This document shows positions 6,114-14,447 of a DNA stretch of 27,799 nucleotides, in pieces. This DNA comes from BRH-c54 sp032251145 (GTDB lineage Bacteria; Bacteroidota; Bacteroidia; Flavobacteriales_E; Vicingaceae). The notes under the pieces were generated by a model, which made no database searches, was not told the origin of the DNA, and worked only from the letters and a program-made list of their open reading frames with translations. Location: positions 1 to 27,799 of the forward strand of contig JAVVER010000033.1 of NCBI GenBank assembly GCA_032251145.1, written 5' to 3'. The translations under genes were made by a program, and so were the position numbers. Numbering within the stretch: position 1 is the first letter of the stretch; the number at the start of each line of letters is the position of its first letter.

Positions 6114-7182
6114 TTATTAATTCTTTGTATTTTTCTTCCATCCAGCGAATGTTTTTATTCCAATCTGCTCTTTCAGAAATAATTTGCTGATTTATTTTAG
6201 ATGCTTTTTCATTTAAGTTTTCAAAATTATTAAACACTTCTAAAATTTGCAGACTTAATTGAGTGACATTATCTATTTCTACAATAAAACCATTTTTACC
6301 ATGTTCAATCCATTGAGTATTCGCAGGAATATTGGTTGCAATAGGAAAGCATCCACAAGCCATTGCTTCATTCAACGAAATATTATTTCCATCGGAAAGC
6401 GATACTGAAATAAATACATTTGTTTTATTCAACACTTTAACTATTTCATTTTGTGGTATTTTCCCATAAAACTTAGTTATTTCCGATAAGTTTAAAGATG
6501 CTACTAATTTTTCTATATCGTCTCTTTTACTACCATCACCAATTAAATGAAGTTCTAGATTATTTATTTCTGATTTTACCTTTTCAACGGCTTTCAACAA
6601 ATGGGGGATATTATAAACATTTTCAAAATTTCTGGTACTACAAATAACAAACTTATCTTTTGCGTGGTTAATATTATCAGCATTAAATAAATTGGTATCA
6701 ATTCCAAACGGCAAAACAGTAATTTTATGTTGAAAGTTGCCTATTACTGATGTAGCTTCTTTCATGTGGTCAGCCATTACAGTAATCCAATTGGCTTTTT
6801 TAAAGGCATAGTTTAGTAGTACTCGATAAATTATAGATTTTTTGGGGCTTATTAATACATCTGAACCTAATGCCGTTATAATAAATGGGTTAAATCCTAT
6901 AAGAGCTCCTACTAAGCCATAACTTGTGGCATAATGTGCATGAAGTATATCGGGTTTAATTTTTTTTATTATTTTTTTTATCTTATTTATTTTTAACAAT
7001 ACTCTCCAATTTCCTCCAGCAACACTTACTTTTCCTGCGTCAACAAAATGGAAATCAATTCCTTTTATTTCGCAGGTCGGTTTAAAGCTTATTAAACTAA
7101 CCTGAAAACCTTTGTTAATAAAATGGTTACACCATCTTTTGGTATGAATACTTTCGCTATCTGCTAAAAAACAAATTTTCAT
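6103..7182 (-). CDS. Glycosyltransferase family 4
   Basis: The 359-residue GT-B enzyme opens with an N-terminal acceptor domain (MKICFLADSESIHTKRW; HAHYATSYG; ALGSDVLISP). The C-terminal donor domain contains FVICSTRNFENVYNIP, LHLIGDGSKRD and FYGKIPQNEIVKVLNKTNVFISVSLSDGNNISLNEAMACGCFPIA, which holds the EX7E-type acid pair region of the GT4 family, followed by HGKNGFIV. It should act in the cytoplasm on a lipid-linked glycan. The ATG at 7182 is 7 bp after the SDR gene, and the 3' end overlaps the acyltransferase by 11 bp, which points to translational coupling. Sugar specificity cannot be predicted. Confidence 0.88.
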   Translation of the reverse strand: MKICFLADSESIHTKRWCNHFINKGFQVSLISFKPTCEIKGIDFHFVDAGKVSVAGGNWRVLLKINKIKKIIKKIKPDILHAHYATSYGLVGALIGFNPFIITALGSDVLISPKKSIIYRVLLNYAFKKANWITVMADHMKEATSVIGNFQHKITVLPFGIDTNLFNADNINHAKDKFVICSTRNFENVYNIPHLLKAVEKVKSEINNLELHLIGDGSKRDDIEKLVASLNLSEITKFYGKIPQNEIVKVLNKTNVFISVSLSDGNNISLNEAMACGCFPIATNIPANTQWIEHGKNGFIVEIDNVTQLSLQILEVFNNFENLNEKASKINQQIISERADWNKNIRWMEEKYKELINEK

Positions 7183-7189
7183 TCATTAT

Positions 7190-8131
7190 TTAATTTAACC
7201 CATTTATACTTTTATAGTAAGCAATTGTATTATAAATGCCTTTTTCTAAACCAAATTCATATTCAAAAATAGCTTTTAATTTCTTATCAGAGTAATTAAC
7301 TTCGTTTGAAATCGGGTAAAGCTTTTTTAATCCCAATAAATTAATTAGGCTAATTATAAATTTAGGGATAAAAATTACTTTTGACTTTGCTTTTAACTCT
7401 CTATTAATCAAATTAATAAAATCCTTTATTAACATTGATGTTCCTATATTATATGTTTCCACTTGTGATGGGTGAAAATCTATCATTTTAACTAATGTAG
7501 CTGCTACATCTTTTACATACACATAATTATACGTAGCAGTTTTAGTGGTTAACATTGGTTTATTTTTAGAAATATGTTTTAAAATAGTTTGTAGTGCATT
7601 TAGTGGGTGGTGTTCTCCAAAAACATTGGTAGGCCTAAGAATAATTAAATCAAATGACTTGCTTGTTGATGCTTCTTTTAATATATTTTCGGACAATAAC
7701 TTAGTCCTCTCGTATTCATTTTTAGGATTACACTCAGCATTTTCATCAACTAAAACTGGATTTAGGCTATATTGCATCCCTACTACACCAACACTACTAA
7801 GGTGAATTATTTTTTTTACATTATTAGTAATTGCGGCATTTACAATGTTTTTAGTTCCTTCTATATTGGTGATAGCTAATTGATGTTGATTTCTTACTTC
7901 AGCTGCTGTATTGATTACAACATCAATATTTTTAAATGCTGCTAATAATGATTCTAAATCATTTAAATCTGCTTTTATGATTTTATAATTGTTTTTAATG
8001 TGTTCATCAAACTTATCTAAGTTTCTAGAAATTAATGTAATATTTTTAGGGATATAGTTAGTTTGAGTTGAAATTAGCTCTAATAAATTTCTACCTATAA
8101 AACCTGTTGCTCCTGTAATTAAAATATTCAC
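7190..8131 (-). CDS. NAD-dependent epimerase/dehydratase (extended SDR)
   Basis: The 313-residue protein has the extended-SDR signature: an N-terminal TGATGFIG nucleotide-binding loop (residues 6-13), the D-L pair in KADLND, NTAAEVR, LSSVGVVG (Ser112/113), and the catalytic YxxxK as Tyr140 and Lys144. The C-terminal part (RPTNVFGEHHPLN, YVKDVA, YNIGTS) binds the sugar moiety. Such enzymes epimerise, reduce or dehydrate nucleotide sugars. It overlaps the polymerase gene by 4 bp (ATGA type), consistent with coupled translation inside the polysaccharide operon. The exact substrate is not recognisable, and a hydroxysteroid-dehydrogenase-like substrate cannot be excluded on motif alone. Confidence 0.85.
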   Translation of the reverse strand: MNILITGATGFIGRNLLELISTQTNYIPKNITLISRNLDKFDEHIKNNYKIIKADLNDLESLLAAFKNIDVVINTAAEVRNQHQLAITNIEGTKNIVNAAITNNVKKIIHLSSVGVVGMQYSLNPVLVDENAECNPKNEYERTKLLSENILKEASTSKSFDLIILRPTNVFGEHHPLNALQTILKHISKNKPMLTTKTATYNYVYVKDVAATLVKMIDFHPSQVETYNIGTSMLIKDFINLINRELKAKSKVIFIPKFIISLINLLGLKKLYPISNEVNYSDKKLKAIFEYEFGLEKGIYNTIAYYKSINGLN

Positions 8132-9564
8132 TTTTTAAATTTTAAGATTTTTGGCATTAAATAAGCAAAATAAATAATTAGTGTTGGTAATACAATACCC
8201 TCAATTAGTAGTGCTTTATAACCTTCTGGTCCGTTTCTTATTAAAATGGGTAATTGAGCTACAAATGCACTAAAACCTATTATAAAAAATATTTTGATAA
8301 ATGTATTCTTAATAATTTGAATCTGATTGGATTTTTTGTAAAGATAAAACCATAACAATCCAACTATAATAGCTCCTATAATAATTCCTATTACTCCAAA
8401 ATTAAGATACCAAGCAGCTGCATGATGTATGGTATAACCTGTTCCTTCGGTAGCATTTACACTTTCTGCATAATACTCATAGATGCCAGGTGGTCTGTTT
8501 GGCCATAAAGCTCTTGGAACTACAGATGCTCCTAGACTTACTAAACTTGTTCCATAAGTAAAAGGAACATCATGAGATATTATTCCATACATTGAAAAAT
8601 GTGGTACAAACATTTCATTGCTAAATAAAAACCTAAAAATGGTATTTTTTGCCGTGAAAGCTGTGTAACTAACTTCTTTAATATCTATTTCTTCATCTAT
8701 TGTTGATAAGTCAAAATACTCAGCTAAAAAAGTTGGAGAATACGATCTAAATCCATCATTAAAAACTAAAGGAAGTGCTATTATTATTATAAACATAGAT
8801 AACCACCTATAATTAATTTTATAATTCACGTTTTTAAGATACACCAGTATTCCAAACAAACCACCAAAAAATATTTCTTTTTTATTACCTATCATTAATA
8901 AATATCCTTCAACAATAAAAACTGTCAGGAAATATAAATATAAATACTTTTTTTCTAAAGTACCTTTTAGATAAAATGCTTTTTCTTTACTAATGTATGT
9001 TACCATTCCAACAAATAATGCTGTAATAGCTGCTTGATTTAATAATTGATGTAAAGTAAAAAATCGACCTTGTTGTGTTCGTGTAATATAATAGATGGAA
9101 TTGTTTGTTTTTGCGGCTATTAATATCTCGTTTACAATCAACCCTAAACTCATAAAAACACAAAAAATACATATAGTAATTAGCCATTTATGACTTATAT
9201 AAATACTTTTGTTTTGTTCAGGTTCTATTTGTTCTGAAGTAGAAATTGGTTTTGATAAAAAGTACAAAACAACAAGCTCTATAGTTATTATAAAGAATGC
9301 ATAAAAGTGTATTGCTTTTAAGTACATATTATCGGCATGTACAGGAAAAAGTACTTCTAAATAATGGTAATATGCCAACCCAAACTCTTTTCCTGATTGA
9401 TTTGTTAATTCATCAAATACTATAAACCAAGAACCCAACATACTCCAATAATACAACACCAATATTCCCAAAACAAAACCTATGTTTTTGGTATTACTCC
9501 ATATTTTGTAACCCAGAATTAAAATTATTAATGTATATATACTTAGAAATAAGTAATGAATCAT
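8128..9564 (-). CDS. Oligosaccharide repeat-unit polymerase (Wzy-like)
   Basis: The 478-residue protein has about eleven or twelve membrane segments and a large non-membrane loop around residues 270-370. That loop contains NDGFRSYSPTFLAEYFD, the stretch SLGASVVPRALWPNRPPG and EGTGYTIHHAAAWYLNFG. A P-R-x-x-W-P-x-R-P-P motif followed by a small-residue/aromatic helix is common in O-antigen and capsule polymerases. Members join undecaprenyl-linked repeat units on the periplasmic face. The gene is directly coupled to the wzx-like gene upstream (4-bp overlap) and the SDR gene downstream (4-bp overlap). Wzy proteins diverge strongly, so the call rests on topology, the loop motif and context. Confidence 0.75.
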   Translation of the reverse strand: MIHYLFLSIYTLIILILGYKIWSNTKNIGFVLGILVLYYWSMLGSWFIVFDELTNQSGKEFGLAYYHYLEVLFPVHADNMYLKAIHFYAFFIITIELVVLYFLSKPISTSEQIEPEQNKSIYISHKWLITICIFCVFMSLGLIVNEILIAAKTNNSIYYITRTQQGRFFTLHQLLNQAAITALFVGMVTYISKEKAFYLKGTLEKKYLYLYFLTVFIVEGYLLMIGNKKEIFFGGLFGILVYLKNVNYKINYRWLSMFIIIIALPLVFNDGFRSYSPTFLAEYFDLSTIDEEIDIKEVSYTAFTAKNTIFRFLFSNEMFVPHFSMYGIISHDVPFTYGTSLVSLGASVVPRALWPNRPPGIYEYYAESVNATEGTGYTIHHAAAWYLNFGVIGIIIGAIIVGLLWFYLYKKSNQIQIIKNTFIKIFFIIGFSAFVAQLPILIRNGPEGYKALLIEGIVLPTLIIYFAYLMPKILKFKK

Positions 9565-10826
9565 TTATTTAGTTTTTGATTAATTATTTTTCTTGTTTCA
9601 TAATACGTCAGGAAGCCTAATAGGGTCATTGCAATAACAAAACTATAAAGCAACACTTTATAATCTTTAAATTCAAAAAAATACAATATTAAAGATGTAA
9701 AAACAAAAAACAAAAATGACATAATTATGTTTTTAGTATTTACCGCTTTTACATAATAAGCATCTAAAATACTTCTTAACGATATATAAATTGCATATCC
9801 TAAACTTGCCAACATAGTTATTTTTACAGCACTTATAAGCGACTCTGCATTATTTTCTAAGTAAAACAAAATTATTTCATGAGTAAAAAGCTCAATTACC
9901 AATAGTCCAAAAAATGTCAACCCTAAAGTCCAGTATGTTAGATTTTTAACTTGATTATTTAAAATGTCAAAATCGTTATTTTTTATAGTAATACTAGCCT
10001 TAGGCAATAGTATTAAGCAAATAGGACCGAATGCTGCTCCCACCATATTTAATAATGACATAGAAAATGCTACATAACCTGCTGTTATAATTCCGTCTTC
10101 TGCAATATGTAAAGTAAAGTATGCCGGCAAGGCTAAAAATCCTGCCAATGCAAAATCTCCAGGAACTCTCCATATACCATAAATAAAGAGTGACTTTAAA
10201 CACTCCATAATTAATTCCTTTTTCCAACTTATTGTATATAATATATAAATTGAGAATATTAATGACACTATTCCCCAATATACTCCGGTAAATAAAATAA
10301 CATCTTCTACATTTGAATAAATAAAAAAAACAATTATTGGCACAATACCAAGATTTAATAGCTGCATGGTATTGGCTAAATACATATTTAATTTTCCTCT
10401 TAAAAAACTGTAATTTAATGAATGTAGCAACATACTAACAGTCATTATACTTACACTAAAAATTAATGCTTCGTACTTAACTTCTCCAAAAAACAAAACA
10501 GCAAATTGGCTGCTAAATAAATTAAAAATTAAAATTAAAGGTGCTGAAAAGAATAAAGTTAATATAATTCCAGAAACATAAAATGTACCTTGTTTTTCAG
10601 CATCTTCCACTGAAAATGCGACATATCTTGGGATACCAACTCCTAACCCCATTATTAATAAAGGCAATAAAAAAGAAATAGTTCTTCTACTTATGGCATA
10701 CTCAGAAAAATCTGTAGTATCGGGTAAATTTGATGCAAACTTATAAACTAAAACACTAGATATTAAAACAATAAATTCTATAACAAATGTTACCACATAA
10801 TCTTTATTTTTAATTAAAAATTGCAT
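9561..10826 (-). CDS. Polysaccharide flippase (Wzx-like, MATE/MOP fold)
   Basis: The 421-residue, roughly 12-TM protein has the MOP-family layout: TM1-2 with a FSEYAISRRTISFLLPLLIMGLGVGIPRYVA segment, a mid-protein charged break (SWKKELIMECLKSLFIYGIWRVPGDF) and a second repeat. Wzx proteins move undecaprenyl-pyrophosphate-linked repeat units across the inner membrane. It is the first gene of the minus-strand operon, with a candidate -7 box at 10888-10895 about 60 bases upstream, and it overlaps the polymerase gene by 4 bp. The ATG at 10826 is the natural start for the first membrane segment. Confidence 0.82.
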   Translation of the reverse strand: MQFLIKNKDYVVTFVIEFIVLISSVLVYKFASNLPDTTDFSEYAISRRTISFLLPLLIMGLGVGIPRYVAFSVEDAEKQGTFYVSGIILTLFFSAPLILIFNLFSSQFAVLFFGEVKYEALIFSVSIMTVSMLLHSLNYSFLRGKLNMYLANTMQLLNLGIVPIIVFFIYSNVEDVILFTGVYWGIVSLIFSIYILYTISWKKELIMECLKSLFIYGIWRVPGDFALAGFLALPAYFTLHIAEDGIITAGYVAFSMSLLNMVGAAFGPICLILLPKASITIKNNDFDILNNQVKNLTYWTLGLTFFGLLVIELFTHEIILFYLENNAESLISAVKITMLASLGYAIYISLRSILDAYYVKAVNTKNIIMSFLFFVFTSLILYFFEFKDYKVLLYSFVIAMTLLGFLTYYETRKIINQKLNK

Positions 10827-10887
10827 TAAATCTTATCTAATTATTGGCTTATTTTTTTTTCGAACTAACATTAGTGCTTACAAGCCA

Positions 10888-10901
10888 CAAATATAACTTT
10901 G
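10888..10901. promoter_or_regulatory. Overlapping divergent -7 boxes (wzx operon / queD)
   Basis: CAAATATAACTTTG holds two exact TAnnTTTG matches sharing two bases: TATATTTG on the minus strand (10888-10895, towards wzx) and TAACTTTG on the plus strand (10894-10901, towards queD). On the plus strand a TTAG lies about 20 bases upstream, where the -33 TTG is expected. RNA polymerase could not occupy both at once, so the two transcripts may compete. Function is inferred. Confidence 0.45.
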
Positions 10902-10987
10902 TTTACTTAAAACGCCATTAAATCTTAAAATTACTTAACAAGCATTACGATTTTTTGAAAAACTCCCGCTATATCAATTCATAAACT

Positions 10988-10995
10988 TAATTTTG
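10988..10995 (+). promoter_or_regulatory. Candidate -7 box at the queD start
   Basis: TAATTTTG is an exact TAnnTTTG match ending only 4 bases before the queD ATG. If used, transcription would begin at or within the start codon and give a leaderless or near-leaderless mRNA. The upstream box at 10894 is an alternative. Confidence 0.35.
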
Positions 10996-10999
10996 CTTT

Positions 11000-11413
11000 A
11001 TGATTTACCTAACTAGAAGAGAAAGATTCAATGCTGCCCATCGCTTATTTATTGAAGAATGGGATGATGCCAAAAATTTTGAAGTGTTTGGAAAATGTTC
11101 CAACCCTAATTGGCACGGACATAATTATGAGCTTTTTGTTACCATTAAAGGTGAAATAAATCCTAAAACAGGTTTTGTAATTAATCTAAAACAATTAAGT
11201 AAAATTGTGAGAGAGGTTATTATTAATAAAGTAGATCATAAAAACCTAAACTTAGACGTACCTTTTATGCAGGGTAAAATAACTTCTACAGAAAACATCG
11301 CAATTGCTTTTTGGGAAGAATTAGCACCTTTTGTAAATGAATTAAATTGCGAATTGCACTGTATTAAAGTTGCTGAAACAGAAAATAATTATATTGAATA
11401 TTACGGAAAATAA
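11000..11413 (+). CDS. queD: 6-carboxytetrahydropterin synthase / 6-pyruvoyl-tetrahydropterin synthase homologue
   Basis: The 137-residue protein matches the PTPS/QueD fold. Zinc ligands are His14 (FNAAHRL) and His39/His41 (WHGHNY), with the catalytic Cys33 in GKCSNPNW. VDHKNLNLD and STENIAIAFWEEL carry the conserved Asp-His and substrate-orienting segment, and AETENNYIEYYG ends the fold. QueD converts 7,8-dihydroneopterin triphosphate to 6-carboxytetrahydropterin for 7-deazaguanine (queuosine) synthesis. Its substrate is made by FolE, encoded 5 bp downstream. A biopterin-type PTPS role is possible, but presence of the Cys before the WHGH motif does not separate the two with certainty. No preQ1 riboswitch-like sequence was seen upstream. 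Confidence 0.88.
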   Translation: MIYLTRRERFNAAHRLFIEEWDDAKNFEVFGKCSNPNWHGHNYELFVTIKGEINPKTGFVINLKQLSKIVREVIINKVDHKNLNLDVPFMQGKITSTENIAIAFWEELAPFVNELNCELHCIKVAETENNYIEYYGK

Positions 11414-11418
11414 AACTC

Positions 11419-12057
11419 ATGGCGAAATACAACGATAATATGACCAGTCAAAACAATATGGATGGTTATGAAAGAATAGAACAGTATAACGAAGCAAAAA
11501 TTAACTTACTATCTGCTAGTTATTCCGACATTATTAAAAATCTTGGTGAAGATGTAACCCGTGAAGGATTACAAAGAACTCCTGAAAGAGTAGCTAAAGC
11601 GATGCAATACCTTACTCATGGTTACGATTTAAACCCTACTGAAATTCTTAAATCGGCCATGTTTCAAGAAGACCATAGTCAAATGGTTATTGTAAAAGAT
11701 ATTGAGCTTTATTCCTTGTGCGAGCATCATATGTTGCCTTTCTTCGGGAAAGCTCATGTGGCTTATATTCCTAACGGACATATTGTAGGGTTAAGTAAAA
11801 TTCCTCGTGTGGTAGATGCTTTTGCCAGAAGATTGCAAGTGCAGGAAAGATTAACTGATGATATTAAAAATTGTATTGAAGAAGGGTTGAAACCACTTGG
11901 TGTCGCTGTAGTTATTGAAGCTCAACACATGTGTATGCAAATGAGAGGCATTCAAAAACAAAACTCGCTTACTACAACTTCTTCTTTTACTGGTGCTTTT
12001 GAAAAAGACAGTACCCGTAAAGAGTTTATTAGCTTAATTTCTAATAAACTGTCATAA
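11419..12057 (+). CDS. folE: GTP cyclohydrolase I
   Basis: This 212-residue type I enzyme opens GTP to form dihydroneopterin triphosphate, the entry point to folate, biopterin and 7-deazaguanines. The zinc ligands are Cys101 and His104 (LCEHHMLPF) and Cys172 (QHMCMQMRG). GLSKIPRVVDAFARRLQVQERLT and SSFTGAF are core family segments, and the TREGLQRTPERVAKA helix precedes them. The first 25 residues are a low-similarity extension, so the in-frame ATG codons within them could also serve as starts. It forms a two-gene unit with queD. Confidence 0.96.
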   Translation: MAKYNDNMTSQNNMDGYERIEQYNEAKINLLSASYSDIIKNLGEDVTREGLQRTPERVAKAMQYLTHGYDLNPTEILKSAMFQEDHSQMVIVKDIELYSLCEHHMLPFFGKAHVAYIPNGHIVGLSKIPRVVDAFARRLQVQERLTDDIKNCIEEGLKPLGVAVVIEAQHMCMQMRGIQKQNSLTTTSSFTGAFEKDSTRKEFISLISNKLS

Positions 12058-12062
12058 TGACT

Positions 12063-12070
12063 TAATTTTG
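12063..12070 (+). promoter_or_regulatory. Candidate -7 box for the BI-1 gene
   Basis: TAATTTTG, an exact TAnnTTTG match, lies just after the folE stop and 53 bases before the ATG at 12123, suggesting the membrane-protein gene has its own promoter. Confidence 0.4.
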
Positions 12071-12122
12071 CAAGTGGTAAATAAATTGATAATAAAAAAA
12101 ACAGATTTAAAAATTAAATAAT

Positions 12123-12863
12123 ATGGAAAACAATAATTTCATTAAGAGTCCGATAGAGCAAGCTGCTCCATTTAGCGGAACAATGGTAAAAACCTTTATG
12201 TCTAATGTATTTAGCTACATGGCTTCTGCCTTGGCTATTACAGGTATTATTTCTTATTGGTTCGGAACAGATTTAGAATTGGTAGGCATGTTATTCAGTC
12301 CAACTGCTGAAGGTGGCGTTAGTATGAATATGCTTGGCTACATTGTAATGTTTGCACCTTTAGGATTTGTGTTACTGATGTCTTTTGGTTTTCAAAAGCT
12401 TTCTTCCATGGCAATGGTTATTTTATTTATAATTTACTCTGCCATTATGGGCGTTAGTTTAAGTACTATCTTTTTAGTTTATACAGCCAGTTCTATTTTT
12501 ATGACTTTTTTCATAACTGCCGGAACTTTTGGTGTAATGGCTTTCTTGGGTTATACCACTAAAACCGACTTAACTAAATTTGGTTCTATTTTAATGATGG
12601 GGTTAATTGGTATTATCTTGGCAATGTTGGTAAACATGTTTTTGGAAAATGAAACCATGGATTACATCATCAGTATTTTAGGTGTTTTAATCTTTACTGG
12701 ACTTACTGCTTATGATGTTCAGAAACTAAAAAGAATTGGTACTGGTGTAGAATATGGCACTGACGAAACTAATAAACTAGCTATTATGGGAGCTTTAAAT
12801 CTTTACTTAGATTTCGTAAACCTTTTCCTATTCTTACTAAGATTTTTAGGGGACAGAAAATAA
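12123..12863 (+). CDS. Bax inhibitor-1 / YccA family membrane protein
   Basis: The 246-residue protein has seven hydrophobic segments and the family C-terminus: FTGLTAYDVQKLKRIG followed by the last TM (NLYLDFVNLFLFLLRFLGDR). The conserved Asp of YDVQ and the following basic residues fit BI-1 proteins (TMBIM/YccA/YbhL), which are pH-sensitive ion-leak channels or FtsH regulators. A short cytoplasmic N-terminus with FMSNVFSYMASALAITG leads into TM1. A strong hairpin terminator follows 18 bp after the stop, so it ends its transcription unit. Its precise role in this organism is unknown. Confidence 0.9.
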   Translation: MENNNFIKSPIEQAAPFSGTMVKTFMSNVFSYMASALAITGIISYWFGTDLELVGMLFSPTAEGGVSMNMLGYIVMFAPLGFVLLMSFGFQKLSSMAMVILFIIYSAIMGVSLSTIFLVYTASSIFMTFFITAGTFGVMAFLGYTTKTDLTKFGSILMMGLIGIILAMLVNMFLENETMDYIISILGVLIFTGLTAYDVQKLKRIGTGVEYGTDETNKLAIMGALNLYLDFVNLFLFLLRFLGDRK

Positions 12864-12880
12864 AAAACCATCATATATAA

Positions 12881-12910
12881 AAAAACTACAGCTAGCTGTA
12901 GTTTTTTTTT
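12881..12910 (+). terminator. Rho-independent terminator after the BI-1 gene
   Basis: AACTACAGCT and AGCTGTAGTT form a perfect palindrome (12884-12903). It extends with A/T pairs to a 13-bp arm and is followed by a run of T residues to 12910. The position just behind the BI-1 stop fits a classic terminator. Confidence 0.88.
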
Positions 12911-12923
12911 GTTCATAATATTT

Positions 12924-12975
12924 TTTGCGATGAGCTTTACTCATCTCTTGTAAATATCGCTCCTTTGGAGCTTCT
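12924..12975 (+). repeat. Dispersed REP-like repeat, copy 2
   Basis: This copy of the element at 1254-1305 keeps both small hairpins: GATGAG/CTCATC (12929-12945) and GCTCC-TTT-GGAGC (12959-12971). It lies in the 307-bp interval between the BI-1 gene and ychF. The rest of that interval is a terminator and a palindromic element, and no gene is evident there. Confidence 0.7.
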
Positions 12976-13027
12976 TAATTCCTAACCCCTCATAATTAGT
13001 GTCAGCAAGAAAACTACTTTTTTTAGT

Positions 13028-13165
13028 GTCTGTCCATAAAGTTATGAGTTTGATTCAGAATGTTCGAGATTGAGGTTTCGAAGACCTGAAAATCAGGAGT
13101 GTACTTTCGTACATGACTGATTTGAGGGACAAGAATAACGAAGATATCGGACATTATGGACAAAC
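13028..13165. mobile_element. Palindromic MITE-like element
   Basis: The ends are imperfect inverted repeats of 15 bp (13028-13042 and 13151-13165, 13 matches) sharing the core TGTCCATAA / TTATGGACA. A central hairpin at 13090-13123 pairs AAATCAG with CTGATTT and GTGTAC with GTACAT around a TTTC loop, with a GA bulge on each side. The element is about 138 bp and lies 5 bp beyond the ychF stop. It encodes no transposase. I infer a non-autonomous mobile or REPIN-type repeat. Target-site duplications are not obvious. Confidence 0.6.
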
Positions 13166-13170
13166 TCAAT

Positions 13171-14268
13171 TTATACATTAAACCTAAAGTGCATAATATC
13201 TCCATCTTGCACAATGTATTCTTTCCCCTCAACCGCCATTTTACCAGCTTCTTTTACGGCTGCTTCAGAACCTAGAGAAATAAAATCATTGTATTTAATT
13301 ACTTCAGCTCTAATAAAACCTTTCTCAAAATCAGTATGGATAACACCAGCAGCCTGTGGAGCTGTCATCCCATGCTTAATAGTCCAAGCTCTAACTTCTT
13401 TTACTCCTGCAGTGAAATAGGTTTCTAAATTCAAGAGTTTGTAAGCCATTTTAATCAACTTGCTCACTCCTGCATCACTTAACCCTAAATCTTGTAAAAA
13501 CTCCTGACGTTCATCAAAAGTTTCTAACTCAGCAATATCCGCTTCTATTTGAGCTCCAATTACCAATACTTCTGCATTTTCGTCTTTTACTGCTGTTTTT
13601 ACTTTTTCTACATATTCATTTCCTGTAGCTACAGATCCTTCATCAACATTACAAACATACAATACTGGTTTATTGGTAAGCAAATGTAAATCTTTCACAA
13701 AAAGAGCTTCATCCTTAGTTACTTCAACTGTTCTAGCAGATTTTCCCTGATTTAAAGCATCAGCATATCTTTGTAATACTTCATTTTCTTTAACGGCTGA
13801 TTTATCGCCTGTCTGCACTTTTCTTTTTACTCCATCTAATTTTTTCTGAACAGTTTCTAAATCTTTCAACTGTAACTCGGTATCAATAATTTCTTTATCT
13901 CTTACCGGATCTACAGAACCATCTACATGCACCACATTCCCATCATCAAAACATCTCAACACATGAATAATAGCATCCGTTTCTCTAATGTTTGCCAAGA
14001 ATTTATTACCTAAACCCTCGCCTTTACTAGCACCTTTAACCAATCCGGCAATATCAACAATTTCTATAGTAGTTGGTTGAACTTTTTCAGGCTTCACCAA
14101 TTTTTCTAATTCATTTAGCCTTTCGTCTGGAACAGTAATCACCCCAACATTTGGTTCAATAGTACAAAAAGGAAAGTTTGCCGATTGAGCCTTAGCATTT
14201 GATAAACAATTAAACAAGGTTGATTTCCCTACATTTGGTAAACCAACAATTCCGCATTTTAACGCCAT
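13171..14268 (-). CDS. ychF: Ribosome-binding ATPase/GTPase YchF (OLA1 family)
   Basis: The 365-residue length is normal for the family (E. coli protein 363). The P-loop is GLPNVGKSTLFN, followed by FPFCTIEPNVGVITVPDERL and the G3 motif DIAGLVKGASKGEGLGNKFL. The usual NKxD is replaced by NVDE, the hallmark that gives OLA1/YchF proteins ATP preference. A coiled-coil insertion (about 130-190) and a C-terminal TGS domain (TFFTAGVKEVRAWTI-like region through GDIMHFRFNV) complete it. The protein binds the ribosome and responds to oxidative and translational stress. A candidate -7 box lies 27 bases upstream. The MITE-like element ends 5 bp beyond its stop. Confidence 0.96.
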   Translation of the reverse strand: MALKCGIVGLPNVGKSTLFNCLSNAKAQSANFPFCTIEPNVGVITVPDERLNELEKLVKPEKVQPTTIEIVDIAGLVKGASKGEGLGNKFLANIRETDAIIHVLRCFDDGNVVHVDGSVDPVRDKEIIDTELQLKDLETVQKKLDGVKRKVQTGDKSAVKENEVLQRYADALNQGKSARTVEVTKDEALFVKDLHLLTNKPVLYVCNVDEGSVATGNEYVEKVKTAVKDENAEVLVIGAQIEADIAELETFDERQEFLQDLGLSDAGVSKLIKMAYKLLNLETYFTAGVKEVRAWTIKHGMTAPQAAGVIHTDFEKGFIRAEVIKYNDFISLGSEAAVKEAGKMAVEGKEYIVQDGDIMHFRFNV

Positions 14269-14294
14269 ATTCTTCTTATAAAATTTTTGAGCTG

Positions 14295-14302
14295 CAAATG
14301 TA
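14295..14302 (-). promoter_or_regulatory. Candidate -7 box for ychF
   Basis: On the minus strand this is TACATTTG, an exact TAnnTTTG match, 26 bases upstream of the ychF ATG. No clear -33 element was seen. Confidence 0.4.
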
Positions 14303-14338
14303 ACAGATTAATCTATTTTATTGAATGAATTTAAAAGA

Positions 14339-14367
14339 TTGTTAAATCAACTTAGTTATTACTTTTG
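14339..14367 (+). promoter_or_regulatory. Bacteroidota-type promoter upstream of 14448
   Basis: TTG at 14339-14341 and TACTTTTG at 14360-14367 are separated by 18 bases, matching the -33 TTG / -7 TAnnTTTG arrangement of the phylum. The downstream ATG is 80 bases away. This is the best-formed promoter in the window. Confidence 0.55.
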
Positions 14368-14447
14368 TTGTGAAGTCTGTAATTACTATTTTACAACACA
14401 TAGATTCTAACTATTAATAAAGATGAGTACTTTTATAAGTAGGATAA

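Noticed and set aside
10900..10999. preQ1 riboswitch ahead of queD
   Set aside because: The leader lacks the conserved preQ1 pseudoknot sequences; it is AT-rich and without matching stem regions.
12864..13170. A hidden gene in the 307-bp gap after the BI-1 gene
   Set aside because: The interval is accounted for by a terminator, a REP-like repeat and the MITE-like element.
13023..13232. 69-residue minus-strand ORF overlapping the ychF 3' end
   Set aside because: It is an open frame through the palindromic MITE-like element and the ychF coding region in another frame.
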